Counted from the stretch's first letter, positions 9,312 to 21,174 are shown. The stretch: DNA of 64,000 nucleotides from CAIWHR01 sp963734575 (GCA_963734575.1 CAVTHT010000004.1:310001-374000); one strand, 5' to 3'. A program made the numbers and translations. Notes: a model not told the origin generated them from the sequence alone.

Positions 9312-10054
9312 TCATGGTGGCTTCTCGGCGGCTCCGGACCAGCGGCTGTTGCGGAGCGCGACCGGCACGAGCGCCACCACGCCGAGCAGCGTGAGGGCGA
9401 TCAGGGTGGACGGCGAGACCAGGTCGCGGGTCGAATCGATCCTGCCGAGCGCTTCCCCGAGATTCACGAACACGAAGCTGCCGGGAATGATTCCAATGAA
9501 GGTCGCGACGACGTAGGTCCGCAGCGGAAGGTCGGCGATCGCCGGCGCGAGATTGACCAGGAAGAAGGGGAACACCGGCACGAGGCGCAGGAAGAGGAGA
9601 TAGCTGAAGCCGTGCGCTGCGAATCCCGCGCTTACGCGAGCGTACCAGTTGCCGAGGCGCCGGCGTGCGAAGTCGGCGAAGAGGTAGCGCGCGCCGAGGA
9701 AGACGAGCGTGGCGCCGATCGTGGCCGCCGTGACCGTCAGCGCCGTCCCGACCCAGCGGCCGAAGAGGAAACCAAGCGTGAGCGAGAGCACGGCGGCGCC
9801 CGGGACGCTGAACGCCACCACCAGCACGTAGATGGCGAATGCGGCCGCAAGTGCGGCGACGCGGTGCTGCTGCGTGAACGCGAGCAGCGCATCGCGATGC
9901 TGCTTGATCGTGGCGACGTCGAGATACCGCGGTCCGTCCAGCGCGAAGAATGCGACGATGCCCGCCACGAAGACTGCACCGATGGCGACCTTCGACCGGA
10001 GCGAGCGCGGCGCGGCGGGGTGCTGCGATCGCGCGCGTCGATGTCGTCGCTCAT
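9312..10054 (-). CDS. TVP38/TMEM64 family membrane protein (N-terminus frameshifted)
   Basis: Predicted inner-membrane protein of the VTT/SNARE-associated family. Visible hydrophobic segments are VAIGAVFVAGIVAFFAL, AFAIYVLVVAFSVPGAAVL, FLFGRWVGTALTVTAATIGA and the C-terminal IALTLLGVVALVPVAL; the family core LRLVPVFPFFLVNLAPAI is present, as is the FVNLGEALG tail. The likely start is the ATG at 10054, which overlaps the stop of the reductase (ATGA), but its frame (MSDDIDARDRSTPPRRAR) joins the conserved part only after a frameshift near 9990-10010. In the intact frame the first usable start is a GTG at 9968, which would cut into the first membrane helix. Members next to arsS are thought to move or shield arsenic species; no direct evidence here. 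Confidence 0.78.
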
Positions 10055-11480
10055 GCGCCGCGCAAGCGCAGCACGCGCTTCAGCCACACGCGCCGCCCGG
10101 GAGTCAGGGCGGCGTGCAGGCGCTGGTCCGCGACGCGACGATTGGTCTGCGCCCACGTCGGGTAGGCGTGCACGGCGCCCGAGATCGCGCTGGCGCGCAG
10201 GCCCTGCGCGATGGCGAGGGTGTACTCCGCGATGAGCTCGCCGGCATGCGGGCTCAGGATGGCCGCACCGAGGATGCGTCCCCGCGCATCGGTGAGGAGC
10301 TTCGCCATGCCGGCGGTTTCGCCTTCCGCCTGCGCGCGGTCGTTGCGCGCGATCGGAAAGCGGTACACGTGATGGGCCAGCTTGCGTGCACGCGCCTCGG
10401 CTTCCGATATGCCGACCCGCGCGAGCTCGGGATCGGTGAAGGTGCACCACGGCACGGTCGCGGATGGCTTGCTCCAGCGCGAGCGAAACAGCGCCTGGCG
10501 CAGCACGATCCCCGCGTGCTGCTCCGCGACGTGCGTGAACTGGAGTCCACCGGCGACGTCGCCGATGGCGAACACCCGCGGATTGGTCGTGCGCAATGCG
10601 GCGTCGAGCACGAGCCTGCCGTCACGCAGGGCGATGTGCGCCGCATCGAGCCCCAGCGCATCGAGATTGGGCACGCGTCCCGTGGCGAGCAGCACGTGCG
10701 ACGCACGGACCATTTCCGTTGCGCGCGGTCCTGTCGACGTCGCACTCGATCGCGCCGTTCATCTCCCGGATGGCCGTGATCCGCGCCTGCAGCAGGAAGC
10801 GGACGCCTTCTGCGGCGAGAAGGAGCTGCAACTCCGCGGCGAGATCGGCATCCTCGCGCGGCAGGATCTGCGGGGCGACGTCGAGCAGCGGTGACCGTCG
10901 TGCCCAATCGCTGGAAGGCCTGCGCGAGCTCGCAACCCACGGGCCCGGCGCCGACGACGACGAGGGAGGGCACGGGCTCGCGCAACTCGAACACATTCTC
11001 GTTGGTGAGATAGCGCACGGCATCGAGGCCGGGGATCGCCGGAATGGCCGCGCGGGAACCCGTGGCGAGCACGAACGCGCGCGCCGTGAGCGTGCGGCCA
11101 CCGACCTCGAACGCGTGCGGAGAGACGAAGCGCCCGGCGCCGAGGATCACGTCCACGCCCAGCGCACGAAAGCGCTCCGGGCTGTCGTGCGGAGCGATGC
11201 CGCCGACGACCCCGGCGACGTGCCGCATCACGCGCGCGAGATCGGGCTGCGGGTCGACGGCGTCGAGGCCCCAGCGCTGCGCTTCGCGCATCTCGTGTGC
11301 GATGCGCGCCGATTTGAGCAACGCCTTGGAGGGCACGCATCCGGTCCAGAGGCAATCTCCCCCGAGGCGATGCTTCTCGACCAGAGCGACCTTGGCGCCG
11401 AGCGCGGCGCCACCGGCCGCGACGACGAGGCCGCCCGCACCACCACCGATGACGACGAGATCGAACTGGGGTCGTGCCAA
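10051..11480 (-). CDS. Pyridine nucleotide-disulfide oxidoreductase, MerA/Lpd-like (two frameshifts)
   Basis: FAD-dependent disulfide reductase of the lipoamide dehydrogenase/mercuric reductase family. Start TTG at 11480 is supported by GGAGGATCC directly before it. Seen in order: FAD site DLVVIGGGAGGLVVAAG, redox-active Cys43-Cys48 (GGDCLWTGCVPSKAL), VLATGSRAAIPAIPG, NAD site VVVGAGPVGCELAQAF, VRFLLQARITAIREM, the second FAD Asp in NPRVFAIGDVAGG, and the interface motif HAYPTWAQTN. The chain crosses three frames, with breaks near 10900 and 10720; each is explained by one extra base. It lacks the C-terminal Cys pair of true MerA, so mercury reduction is unlikely. Where the family has His-Glu, this protein has His with Gln three residues after PT. 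Context suggests an arsenic-linked reductase. Confidence 0.8.
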
Positions 11481-11575
11481 GGATCCTCCGGACAGTGATG
11501 CAGGGCGCAGGGACGCACCACTTGGTCGGCCTTGCGCTGCGCAGCTTACGTGATCGGCGCCGGGCCCTCGCCGCG

Positions 11576-14500
11576 CTAGTGAAAATCGCGCGAGCGGACC
11601 TGCAGCTCGCCGAGCAGCGGCGACAGGTCGACCAGGCGCCCGGCGAGGACGTGCACCACGCTGCCTTCGCGTTCGACGGTGCCGTACACGCCCATCAGGC
11701 GCGAGCCGAGGAGCTCGCGGCGCTGCCGGTCGGAAAGGTCGCGCCACACGATGACGTTCATCGCACCGGTTTCGTCCTCGAGGGTCACGAAGATCACGCC
11801 GCTCGCCGTGTCGGGTCGCTGCCTGCCGATGACGAGGCCCGCGACGCGCACCAGCCGGCCGTGCGGCGATTGCGCAAGCGTGCGCGCATCGATCATCCGC
11901 AGGCGCTCGAGGCGCGGCCGCAGCAGCGCCAGCGGATGGCGACGCAGCGTGAGGCCGAGACTGCGGTAGTCGGCGATGATGTCCTGGCCTTCGGTGGGCG
12001 CTGCGAGAACGGGGCGGCGCTTCGTCGAAGCCGCTGCCCTGCAGCAGGGCGGGCAGGCGCTCCACGCCCGCGACGTCCCACACCGCACCGTGGCGATGAC
12101 CCGCGAGCGCAGCGAGCGCGCCGGCGTCGGCGAGGCGGTTGAGATCGCGCCGGTCGAGCACCGCGCGGCGCGCGAGATCGGCCACGTCGGTGAAGGCGGC
12201 CTGCCCGCGCGCGGCCATGATGCGTTTCGCACCCGCTTCGCGACAGGCCGGTGACGAGGCGCAGCCCGAGGCGCAGGCGCGGTGCGGCGCGCGCCGTGCC
12301 GGACGCAGCATCCGCGCCGTGCTCGAGCGTGCAGTCCCAGTCGCTCGTCACGACGTCCACCGGCAGCACGTCGACGCCGTGCCGCCGCGCATCCTGCACG
12401 AGCTGGGCCGGGGCGTAGAAGCCCATCGGCTGGCAGTTGATCAGCGCCGCACAGAACGCCGCCGGCTCGTGGTGCTTCAGCCAGGCCGACACGTAGACCA
12501 GCAGCGCGAAGCGACGCCGAATGCGATTCCGGGAAGCCGTACTCGCCGAAGCCCTGGATCTGCTCGAAGACCTGCCGGCGAACGATTCCGCGTAGCCGCG
12601 CGCGCGCATGCCTTCGATCAGGCGCGTCTCGAACTGTCGAGCGCGCCGCGCCGGCGCCACGCCGCCATGGACGCGGCGCAGCTGGTCGGCTTCGCCCGGC
12701 GTGAAGCCCGCGGCGACGATCGCGAGCTGCATCACCTGCTCCTGGAAGATCGGCACGCCGAGCGTGCGCTCGAGCACGCCCTTCACGTCCTCGCTCGGAT
12801 AGGTCACGGGCTCCAGGCCCTGGCGGCGGCGCAGGTAGGGATGCACCATGCCGCCCTGGATGGGCCCGGGCGCACGATCGCGACCTCGATCACGAGATCG
12901 TAGAAGCACGCGGGCTTCAGGCGCGGCAGCATCGACATCTGCGCGCGCGATTCGATCTGGAACACGCCGATGGTGTCGGCGTTGCAGGTCATCTCGTAGA
13001 CCGCGGGGTCCTCGGCCGGAATGTCCTGCATGCGCAGCGCGCGGCCGCGCGTGGCGCCGACGAGGTCGAGCGCCTTGCGGATGGCGGTCAGCATGCCGAG
13101 CGCGAGGCAGTCGACCTTGAGCAGCCCGAGCGCGTCGAGGTCGTCCTTGTCCCACTGGATGACGGTGCGTCGCGCCATCGCCGCGTTCTCGACCGGCACC
13201 ATGCGCGCGAGCGGCCCGCGCGCGATCACGAAGCCGCCGACGTGCTGCGACAGGTGGCGCGGGAAGCCGAGGAGCTCGTTGGCGAGCGCCACGAGGCGCA
13301 GCGATCACGGGCTTGTCGGGATCGAAGCCCGCCTCGCGCGAGGCGCTCGCGCAGCGACGCTGCGCGGCCTTCCCACCAGCTGAGCACGCCGGCGAGACGA
13401 TCGACCTGCGCGAGCTCGAGCCCGAGGGCCTTGCCCACGTCGCGCACCGCGCTCTTCGGCCGGTAGGTGATGACGGTCGCGGCGAGCGCGGCGCGCTCGC
13501 GACCGTACTTGCCGTAGACGTACTGGATCACTTCCTCGCGCCGCTCGTGCTCGAAGTCGACGTCGATGTCGGGCGGCTCGTTGCGCTCCTTCGAGATGAA
13601 GCGCTCGAACAGCATGTTCATGCGCGCGGGATCGACCTCGGTGATGCCGAGCGCGTAGCACACCGCGGAGTTGGCCGCCGAGCCGCGGCCCTGGCAGAGG
13701 ATCTCCTGGCTGCGCGCGAACGCGACGATGTCGTGCACGGTGAGGAAGTACGGCTCGTAGCCGAGCTCGGCGATGAGCGCGAGCTCGTGCTCGATGAGGC
13801 CGCGCACCTCCGCCGTCACGTTCTCCGGCGCGCCGAAGCGGCGCACGAGGCCCGCTTCGACGAGCGCGCGCAGATGCGAGGCGGGCGTCGCGCCCGGCGG
13901 GCACGATCTCCTCGGGATATTCGTAGCGCAGGCTCGTCGAGCGAGAAGCTGCAGCGCTCCGCGACGCGCACCGTCTCGGCCAGCCACTCGGCGGGATAGA
14001 GCGCGCCGAGGCGTCCGCGCGAGCGCAGGAAGCGCTCGCCGTTGGGAAAGAGCGCGTAGCCGCAATCGGCGACCGGCTTGCGGAGCCGGATCGCCGTCAT
14101 CGTGTCCTGCAGCGCCCGCCGCGCGCGCACGTGCATGTGCACGTCGCCCGCCGCGACGATCGGCAGGCGCGTCACCATGCCGAGGCCCATGAAGCGCGCG
14201 GTCCGCGCGTGATCCTGCGCACGGGCGAAGAGTCCGGCGGCGAGCCACGCGCGATCGGCGAATGCATCGCGCACCCAGCGGCCCTCCGCCACGGCCGCGG
14301 CATCGCGATCGCTCGCCGTCCTGGGCGGTATCCACAACGCCAGCAAGCCCTGCGCGAGCGGCACGATGTCGTCGCGCGCGAGGCGGTACGTGCCCTTCGT
14401 GGCGCTGCGCCGGCCGCGCGTGATCAGCTGGCAGAGATTGCCGTAGCTCTCGCGATCGGTCGCAAGCAGCACGAGTCGCAGGCCATCGGCCAGGGTGAAC

Positions 14501-14703
14501 TCGCTGCCGATGACGAGCGGCAGGCCGCATTCCTTCGCGGCGAGATGGGCCCGCACCACGCCGGCCACGGAGCATTCGTCCGTGATCGCCAGCGCGCGAT
14601 AACCCAGGCCATGGGCACGCTCGACGAGCTCCTCCGGATGCGACGCGCCGCGCAGGAAGGAGAAGCTGGAGAGGCAATGCAGCTCGGCGTAGGCAGGAAG
14701 CAT
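11576..14703 (-). CDS. dnaE2: Error-prone DNA polymerase DnaE2 (multiply frameshifted as sequenced)
   Basis: Catalytic subunit of the SOS mutasome, working with ImuA and ImuB in translesion synthesis. All regions are recognisable: PHP domain at the start (AELHCLSSFSFLRGASHPEE, VIGSEFTLADGLRLVLLATD), polymerase core (GRGSAANSAVCYALGITEVD, PPDIDVDFEHERREEVIQYV, GLLKVDCLALGMLTAIRKAL, QEQVMQLAIVAAGFTPGEAD), AWLKHHEPAAFCAALINCQP, and the C-terminal OB-fold (GRLVRVAGLVIGRQRPDTAS, VWRDLSDRQRRELL). The expected length of about 1040 residues fits the span. At least eight breaks occur, near 13917, 13895, 13350, 13304, 12862, 12565, 12520 and 12010; most are cured by deleting one base, the one near 12862 by adding one. 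Either the gene is dead or, as I think likelier, the consensus is poor here. A LexA operator lies 16 bases upstream of the ATG. Confidence 0.88.
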
Positions 14704-14718
14704 GGGGGCGCAACGCAG

Positions 14719-14738
14719 TACCGCATGAATATACGGTA
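14719..14738. promoter_or_regulatory. LexA operator (SOS box) of dnaE2
   Basis: TACCGCATGAATATACGGTA is a dyad whose outer arms TACCG/CGGTA are perfect. It differs from the lexA operator at 26210-26229 (read on the minus strand, TACCGCATCCATATACGGTA) only at the two central-left bases. It lies immediately before the dnaE2 start, so SOS control of dnaE2 is well supported. Confidence 0.85.
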
Positions 14739-14856
14739 GGCGGCCCGCCGCCCTTTGCCGGGCCTTAACCGCGCGAAGGCGCCGCTCGCTTGACGCATCC
14801 GGCAGGCACCCCCGACACTCGCCGCTTCCCGTTCAGGTGTCCTCCGCGCGCTGTCC

Positions 14857-16579
14857 ATGCCTGCCATTGCTTTCGACCGCTTCTACCGTTACGACGAACT
14901 GCGCACACTCCTGCACCAGCTTGCTGCCGAGCACCCCGATCTCGTCGAGCTGCAGTCGATCGGCAAGAGCCATGAAGGTCGCGATCTCTGGGTGCTCGCC
15001 ATCACCAATGCCGCCACCGGGCCCGCCGCGGAAAAGCCGGCGCTGTGGGTGGACGGCAACATCCACGCGACCGAGGTTTCCGCGTCGGCGGCGAATCTCC
15101 ATTTCATCCATACGCTGCTGCAGGGTTACCGCACCGATCCCGAAATCACCCGTGCCCTCGACACGCGTGCGTTCTATGTCTGCCCCCGCATCAATCCGGA
15201 CGGCGTCGAATGGGCGCTTGCCGATCGCCCGCGGTGGGTGCGCTCGAGCACGCGCCCGTATCCGTACGACGAGGAGGAAGTCGAAGGCCTGACGGTCGAG
15301 GATATCGACGGCAACGGACGCATCCTGCAGATGCGCATCCCCGATCCCAACGGCCTGTGGAAGGCGCATCCGCAGGCGCCGGCGCTGATGATCCGGCGCG
15401 ACCCCGTCGAGACGGGCGGGACCTACTACCGCATCCTGCCCGAAGGCACGCTCGAGGATTACGACGGCTTCACGCTGCGCATCAAGAAGCCGCGCCACGG
15501 TCTCGATCTCAACCGCAACTTTCCCGCCAACTGGCGGCAGGAATTCGAGCAGCAGGGCGCCGGACCGTATCCGACGTCCGAGCCCGAGGTGCGCGCCGTG
15601 GTGGCGTTCATCACGGGGCACCCCAACATCACCGGGGGCACGACGTTCCATACGTGGAGCGGCGTGCTGCTGCGCCCGTTCGAGCATCTTCCGGATACCG
15701 AGATGCACGCCGAGGACCTGTGGTTCTACCGGGCCGCAGGTGCCAAGGGAACCGAGCTCACCGGCTATCCAGCGATCTCCGTCTATCACGAGTTCCGCTA
15801 TCACCCGAAGAGCGTGATCGGCGGCACGTTCGACTGGATCTACGAGCACCTCGGTCTCTTCAGCTGGGTGGTCGAGATCTGGAGCCCGATGCGCGAAGCG
15901 GGCATCGACAAGTACGACTACATCGACTGGTTTCGCGATCATCCGCCGGAGGACGATCTCAAGCTGTACGAATGGAATCGCACGACGCTCGACGGCGCGG
16001 CGCACGCCGGCTGGAAGGCCGTTCCATCACCCGCAGCTCGGCGACATCGAGATCGGCGGGTGGGACCGTTTCCATGCCTTCTCGAATCCGCCCTTGCCGC
16101 TGCTCGAGCGCGAGCTCGCGCGCTTTCCGCGCTGGCTGCTGTGGCAGGCGCTGACCTCGCCGCGTCTCGAGCTGCTGCACGCGGGCGCGCAGGCGCTCGC
16201 CGCGGACACTTGGAAGATCACGCTCGTGGTGCAGAACACCGGTTGGCTGCCGAGCTACGTCTCGAAGCGCGCGCTCGAGCGCAAGATCGTGCGCGGGACC
16301 ATGGTGGATATCGCGCTGCCTGCCGGCGCGACCCTGCTCCAGGGCAAGCGGCGCGTCGATGCGGGACAGCTCGAAGGCAAGGCGTACAAGCACACGGGCG
16401 TATCGTTCTGGCCGGACTACGCCGTCACGGACGATCGCGCGAAGATCGAATGGATCGTGCGCGGCCCGCGCGGCGCCGTGGTCCAGCTCGTGGCGCGCCA
16501 CGAGCGCGCCGGCACGGTGCGCGCCGAAGTGACGCTTGCAGTGAGGATGCTGGATCGTCTGCCCGATCGCATGCGGTGA
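14857..16579 (+). CDS. M14-family zinc carboxypeptidase (frameshifted near 16018)
   Basis: Predicted metallo-carboxypeptidase. The zinc ligands His70 and Glu73 are in GNIHATEVSAS; the substrate-binding Arg is in GLDLNRNFPANW; a second His is in GGTTFHTWSGVLLRP; the catalytic Glu is in FSWVVEIWSP. After about residue 390 the frame breaks: deleting one G in AAGGCCG near 16018 continues GWKPFHHPQLGDIEIGGWD and a further 180-residue beta-rich tail (ALAADTWKITLVVQNTGWLP) common in bacterial proteins of this family. Corrected length is about 573 residues. No signal peptide is visible, so a cytoplasmic or non-classically exported enzyme is suggested. Downstream phosphoesterase is in the same direction, 67 bases on. 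Natural substrate unknown. Confidence 0.82.
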
Positions 16580-16646
16580 GGTGAACGCGCGGGCTGCGAC
16601 GCGACCCGACAAGCGACACGAATTCAAACCGGAGGAGGAGAACACG

Positions 16647-18154
16647 ATGAGGTTCGACCATACGACGAGGCGCGGCACGCGCCGCTCCATTGCGGTTGCG
16701 CTGGCACTGCTGCTGACCGCGTGCGCCACCGGACCCTCTCCCGAGCGCGCCGCGCTGGAGCGCATCCAGCACATCGTCGTGATCTATGCGGAGAATCGCA
16801 GCTTCGATCATCTTTACGGACTCTTCCCCGGTGCGAACGGCATCGCCAACGCGACGGCGGAGCAGTACACGCAGGTCGATCGCGATGGCAAGCCGCTGGC
16901 GGAGCTCCCGCCATCCTGGAAAGGCAAGGAGCCCGATCCCGCCTTTCCGCACCGGATGCCGAACCGGCCGTTCCGGCTCGATGGTCCGCCGTTGAACCTG
17001 CCGCTCACGCAAGCAGGTGCGCAGCCCGATCCACGAGTTCTACCGCAACTTCGAGCAGATCGATGGCGGGCGCAACGACCGCTTCGCCGCCGTGTCCGAT
17101 GCCGGCGGCTACACCATGGGCTATTACGACGGCTCGGCCATGAAGATGTGGCAATGGGCGAAGGACTACACGCTCGCCGACAATTTCTTCATGGGCGCCT
17201 TCGGCGGCTCGTATCTCAACCACCAGTGGCTGATCTGCGCGTGCACGCCACGCGACGAGCGCGCGCCGGCGAACCTGCGGGCGCAGGTCGACGAGCGCGG
17301 CTGGCTGAAGCGCAAGCCGGAGTCGCCGGCAACGCGCCGCCAGCGGCGATCTCATGGTGTTCGACGGCACGGTCACGCCCGACGGCTGGTCGGTGAATAC
17401 CACGCAGCCTCCCTATCAGCCGTCCCAGGTGCCGCCCGCCAAAGGCGGCGATGCGCGTGTGGCCGATCCCGGCAAGTACTCGTTGCCGCCGCAGACGGCC
17501 AGGACGATCGGCGACACGCTCTCGGCGAAGGGCGTTTCGTGGGTGTGGTACGCGGGAGCGTGGGACGACGCGACCAGGGACGGCATGCAGCCGCCCGAAG
17601 CGAAGCGCGCCGTCATCTATAACCGGGAGAAGGGCGCGCCCAATTTCCAGGCGCATCACCAGCCGTTCAACTATTACGCGCGCTTCGCGCCGGGAACCGC
17701 GGACCGCGAGCGACACCTCAAGGACTATCGCGATCTGGTCGCGGCGATCGACAAGGGCGACCTGCCGCAGGTCGCGTTCTACAAGCCGCAGGGCACGCTG
17801 AACCAGCACCCGAGCTATACCGACGTCGCGCAGGGCGACGTTCACATCGCGGAACTCCTCGATCGGATCAAGGCGAGCCCGGTGTGGAGCAGCACGGTGG
17901 TGATCGTCACCTACGACGAGAACGGCGGCTTCTGGGACCACGTGCCGCCGCCCAAGGGTGACCGCTGGGGACCCGGCACGCGCATTCCCGCGATCATCGT
18001 GTCGCCGTTCGCGCGCCGCGGCTACATCGATCACACGATGTACGACACGACGTCGATCCTGAAATTCATCACGCGGCGCTTCGACCTCGAACCGCTGCCG
18101 GGCGTGCGTCCCGCCGCGGGCGATCTCACCGCGGCCCTCGACTTCGGGCGTTGA
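16647..18154 (+). CDS. Acid phosphatase/phospholipase C-family phosphoesterase, lipoprotein (two frameshifts)
   Basis: Predicted exported phosphoesterase of the AcpA/PLC family. GGAGGAGGAG precedes the ATG at 16647. The signal sequence ends in a lipobox, LLLTACATG, so it is probably anchored in a membrane. Family motifs: IVVIYAENRSFDHLYGLFPG with the catalytic Asn/Ser region, SPIHEFYRNFEQIDGGRNDR, YYDGSAMKMWQWAKDYTLAD, NFFMGAFGGSYLNHQWLICA, VVIVTYDENGGFWDHVPPP and TRIPAIIVSPFARRGYID. The chain moves through three frames, with breaks near 17030 and 17340; both are of the plus-one kind. Corrected length is about 500 residues. It may liberate phosphate from organic esters, but it shows no Pho box of its own. 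Confidence 0.84.
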
Positions 18155-18172
18155 CCCGACGCGGACAAAGAG

Positions 18173-19382
18173 ATGAAGCACCCCCGCCGCGGGCTCGCCC
18201 ATATTCCGCGCGGGGTATGGGCGCTCGGGCTCGTCAGCATGTGCATGGATCTCTCCTCGGAGCTGATCCATGCCATCCTGCCGCTCTATCTCGCGGTCGG
18301 GCTCGGCGCCAGCACGCTGACGATCGGCGTGATCGAGGGCGTCGCCGAAGCAATCGCGCTGATCGTGAAGATGTTCTCGGGCGTGCTGTCCGACATGTTC
18401 CAGCGCCGCAAGCCGCTCGTGGTGCTGGGCTACGGTCTGGCCGCGGTCACCAAGCTCGTGTTTCCCCTCGCGCCCACGCTCGGCTGGGTGGTGGCCGCGC
18501 GCTTCGCCGATCGCGTCGGCAAGGGTATCCGCGGTGCGCCGCGCGATGCGCTCATCGCGGATCTCACGCCCGCCGGAGATCCGCGGTGCGAGCTTCGGCC
18601 TGCGTCAGGCGCTCGACACGGTGGGCGGATTCGGCGGACCGCTGCTCGCGCTCGCCGCGATGGCCTACTTCGCGAGCGACTTCCGCGCCGCGTTCTGGGT
18701 TGCGGTGATCCCGGCATTCGTCGCGGTCGCGCTGCTCGTGCTCGGCGTGGAAGAGCCACCGCGCGCCGCGGGCGCCGGTGCGTCAAAACGGATCACGCTC
18801 CGCAGGGAATCGTTGGGCCGCCTCGGACGGGCCTACTTCGCGGTGGTGGCGATCGCGGCGATGCTGACCCTCGCGCGCTTCTCCGAAGCGTTTCTCGTGC
18901 TGCGTGCGACGAGCGTCGGCGTGCCGGTCGCGCAGGCGCCGTGGGTGATGGTCTCGATGTCCGTCGTCTATGCGCTCGTGGCCTATCCTGCGGGTGCCGC
19001 GGCCGATCGCGGCCATGGCGGCCGATTGCTGGGTGCCGGCTTCGCAGTGCTGATCGCCTCCGACGTCGTGCTGGCGCGTGCCGCCGGTGCGTGGGAGGTC
19101 TACCTGGGCGGTGCCCTCTGGGGCGTGCACATGGGGCTGACGCAGGGACTGCTGGCGGCGCTCGTCGCGGGCGCCGCGCCCAGGGACTTGCGCGGCACGG
19201 CGTTCGGGTTCTTCAATCTCGTCTCGGGCGTCGCGATGCTGATCGCCAGCGCGCTGGCGGGCTGGCTGTGGCAGGCGCACGGTCCGGCGACGACGTTCTT
19301 CGCCGGGGCGCTGTTCACGGCGCTAGCATGGGTGATGCTGCTGCTCTATCGCAGGAACCACGCCTTGCGTCTCGACGGGTAA
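18173..19382 (+). CDS. MFS transporter (frameshifted near 18583)
   Basis: Twelve-helix major facilitator carrier of about 400 residues. Visible features: MDLSSELIHAILPLYLAVGL in helix 1, GVIEGVAEAIALIVKMFSGV in helix 2, the loop motif SDMFQRRKPLVVLGYGLAAV, and RFADRVGKGIRGAPRDALIA, a signature seen in a subgroup of MFS proteins annotated as DHA1-like. Removing one G in GCCGGAG near 18583 joins DLTPAEIRGASFGLRQALDT. The C-terminal half (DLRGTAFGFFNLVSGVAMLI) is intact. It begins 18 bases after the phosphoesterase stop, so they probably share a transcript; one could speculate on uptake of the released product, but substrate is unknown. Confidence 0.82.
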
Positions 19383-19440
19383 GGATCCGCCGGTTCGTCC
19401 GACCAACGTGCACGCCAGCAGGACGGGGACAGGAGGAGTC

Positions 19441-20288
19441 ATGGAGCAGACGATGGCGATCGGGACCGCCCCGGCCACGCACAGCTACGCGCGCCACGCG
19501 CTGCCGGTGCGGATCATGCACTGGATCAACGTGGTCGCCCTGACGATCCTGTTCATGAGCGGCCTGCAGATCTTCAACGCGCATCCGGCTCTGTACTGGG
19601 GCAAGTCCTCGTACACCGGGCGTCCGCCGCTGGTCGAGATGGCGGCGATGCAGACGCCCGACGGCCGCGTCATCGGCATGACCCGCGTCGGCGAGCACGT
19701 GTTCGATACGACGGGCGTGCTCGGCGCGTCGCGCGATCGCAGCGGCGAGTGGAGCGCCCGCGGCTTCCCCTGGTGGCTCACGATCCCCGACAACCGCTGG
19801 CTGTCGATGGCTCGCGCATGGCATTTCTTCTTCGCGTGGATCTTCGTGCTGAACGGCCTGGCGTACGTCGCGCTACACCATCGCGAGCCGGCATTTCGCC
19901 CGCGACCTCTGGCCGACGCGCGAGGACCGGCGGTCCATCGGGCGATCGATCGTCGATCACCTGCGCTTCCGCCATCCGACCGGCGAGGCGGCGAAACGCT
20001 ACAACGTGCTGCAGAAGCTCGCCTACCTCGTGGTGATCTTCGTGCTGCTGCCGCTCATCATCCTGATGGGGCTGGCGATGTCGCCCTGGCTCGACGCCGT
20101 GATCGCGGGCTGGGTCGATCTCGTCGGCGGACGGCAGTCGGCGCGCACGATCCACTTCATCATCGCGTGGCTGCTGGTCGCGTTCGTGTTCATCCACGTG
20201 TTCGAAGTGCTCATCTCCGGAGCTGTGGAATCACCTCCGCTCGATGATCACCGGCCGGTATCGTCGTGCGCGAGGAGGCGGGCCATGA
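19441..20288 (+). CDS. Cytochrome b561-like membrane subunit (two frameshifts)
   Basis: Di-heme membrane cytochrome of the b561/formate dehydrogenase gamma type. GACAGGAGGAGTC lies before the ATG at 19441. Helices with heme-ligand His are seen in HALPVRIMHWINVVALTILF, LSMARAWHFFFAWIFVLNGL and IHFIIAWLLVAFVFIHVFEV; the last carries the typical HxxxA/HxxE arrangement. The region HFARDLWPTREDRRSI is in a second frame after about 19880, and the tail LWNHLRSMITGRYRRARGGG in a third after an extra A near 20221. The corrected gene ends at TGA 20286-20288, overlapping the ATG of the next gene (ATGA). The pair therefore is one membrane complex: this subunit passes electrons between quinone and the molybdopterin partner. 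Confidence 0.82.
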
Positions 20289-21062
20289 ATGATCACGGAT
20301 TGCGCGGTGACCGGCGTCGCTTCCTGCGACGCGTGCTCGGCGGCGCCGGCGCACTGGTGCTGGCAGGCTGCGACCGGCTGTCGAACACGCAGTGGTTTCC
20401 GAAGCTCCTCGGTGCCGCGGATCAGGTGAGTGCGGCCGCGGCGCACGCTGTGGCGCGCACCGCGATGGCGCAGGAATTCACGCCGGCCGATCTGTCGCCG
20501 ACGTTTCGCAGCAACGGCACCGCCGAGCCGGACAACGCGCAATATCGCGCGCTGGCGCAGGCAGGCTTCGCCGACTATCGCCTCGTCGTCGATGGCCTCG
20601 TCGAGCGACCCGGGCACTATTCGCTCGCCGACCTGCGCGCCATGCCGGCCCGCACGCAGATCACGCGCCACGATTGCGTGGAAGGCTGGAGCGCGATCGG
20701 CAAGTGGCAGGGCGCGCGCCTCGCGCCGCTGCTTCGCGCGGTGCGGCCCATGGCGGCAGCGCGCTACGTCGTGTTCCATTGCGCCGACCCGATGGAAGCC
20801 GATGGTCGCGAGCTCTACTACGAGAGCATCGACCTCGACGACGCGTATCACGAGCAGACGATCCTCGCCTACGAGCTCAACGACACAACCGCTGCCGGTG
20901 GCCAATGGCGCGCCGATCCGGCTGCGCGTCGAGCGCCAGCTCGGCTACAAGCACGCGAAGTACGTGATGCGGCTCGAGCTCGTCGAGAGCTTCGCGCAGA
21001 TCCGCGGCGGGCGCGGCGGATACTGGGAGGACCAGGGCTACCAGTGGTACGCAGGCATCTGA
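20285..21062 (+). CDS. Molybdopterin-dependent oxidoreductase, sulfite oxidase-like (frameshifted near 20887)
   Basis: Catalytic partner of the cytochrome b upstream, with translational coupling through ATGA. The N-terminus RRRFLRRVLGGAGALVLAGC combines a twin-Arg export pattern with a lipobox, suggesting Tat export and lipid anchoring. The cofactor-binding Cys lies in ITRHDCVEGWSAIGKWQG, and HCADPMEADGRELYYESIDL is the typical following region. Removing one A of ACAACCG near 20887 gives ELNDTPLPVANGAPIRLRVE and the normal C-terminus GYKHAKYVMRLELVESFAQI. Corrected length is about 258 residues, as in single-domain YedY-like enzymes. Physiological substrate unknown; protein methionine sulfoxide or sulfite are the usual options for relatives. 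Confidence 0.83.
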
Positions 21063-21174
21063 AGCCACCCGCAAAACCGGCGTTCTATTGACCGGGCGGG
21101 AATGCGCAGCTAGTGTTGATCGGGACTGCGGAGGACGTACCGGACGTTCTCGGCAGCGGGCAGGAGACCCCACC

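Noticed and set aside
10051..11480. Mercuric reductase (merA)
   Set aside because: The N-terminal redox motif fits, but the C-terminal Cys pair of MerA and a HMA domain are absent, and no mer genes are near. Named only as MerA/Lpd-like.
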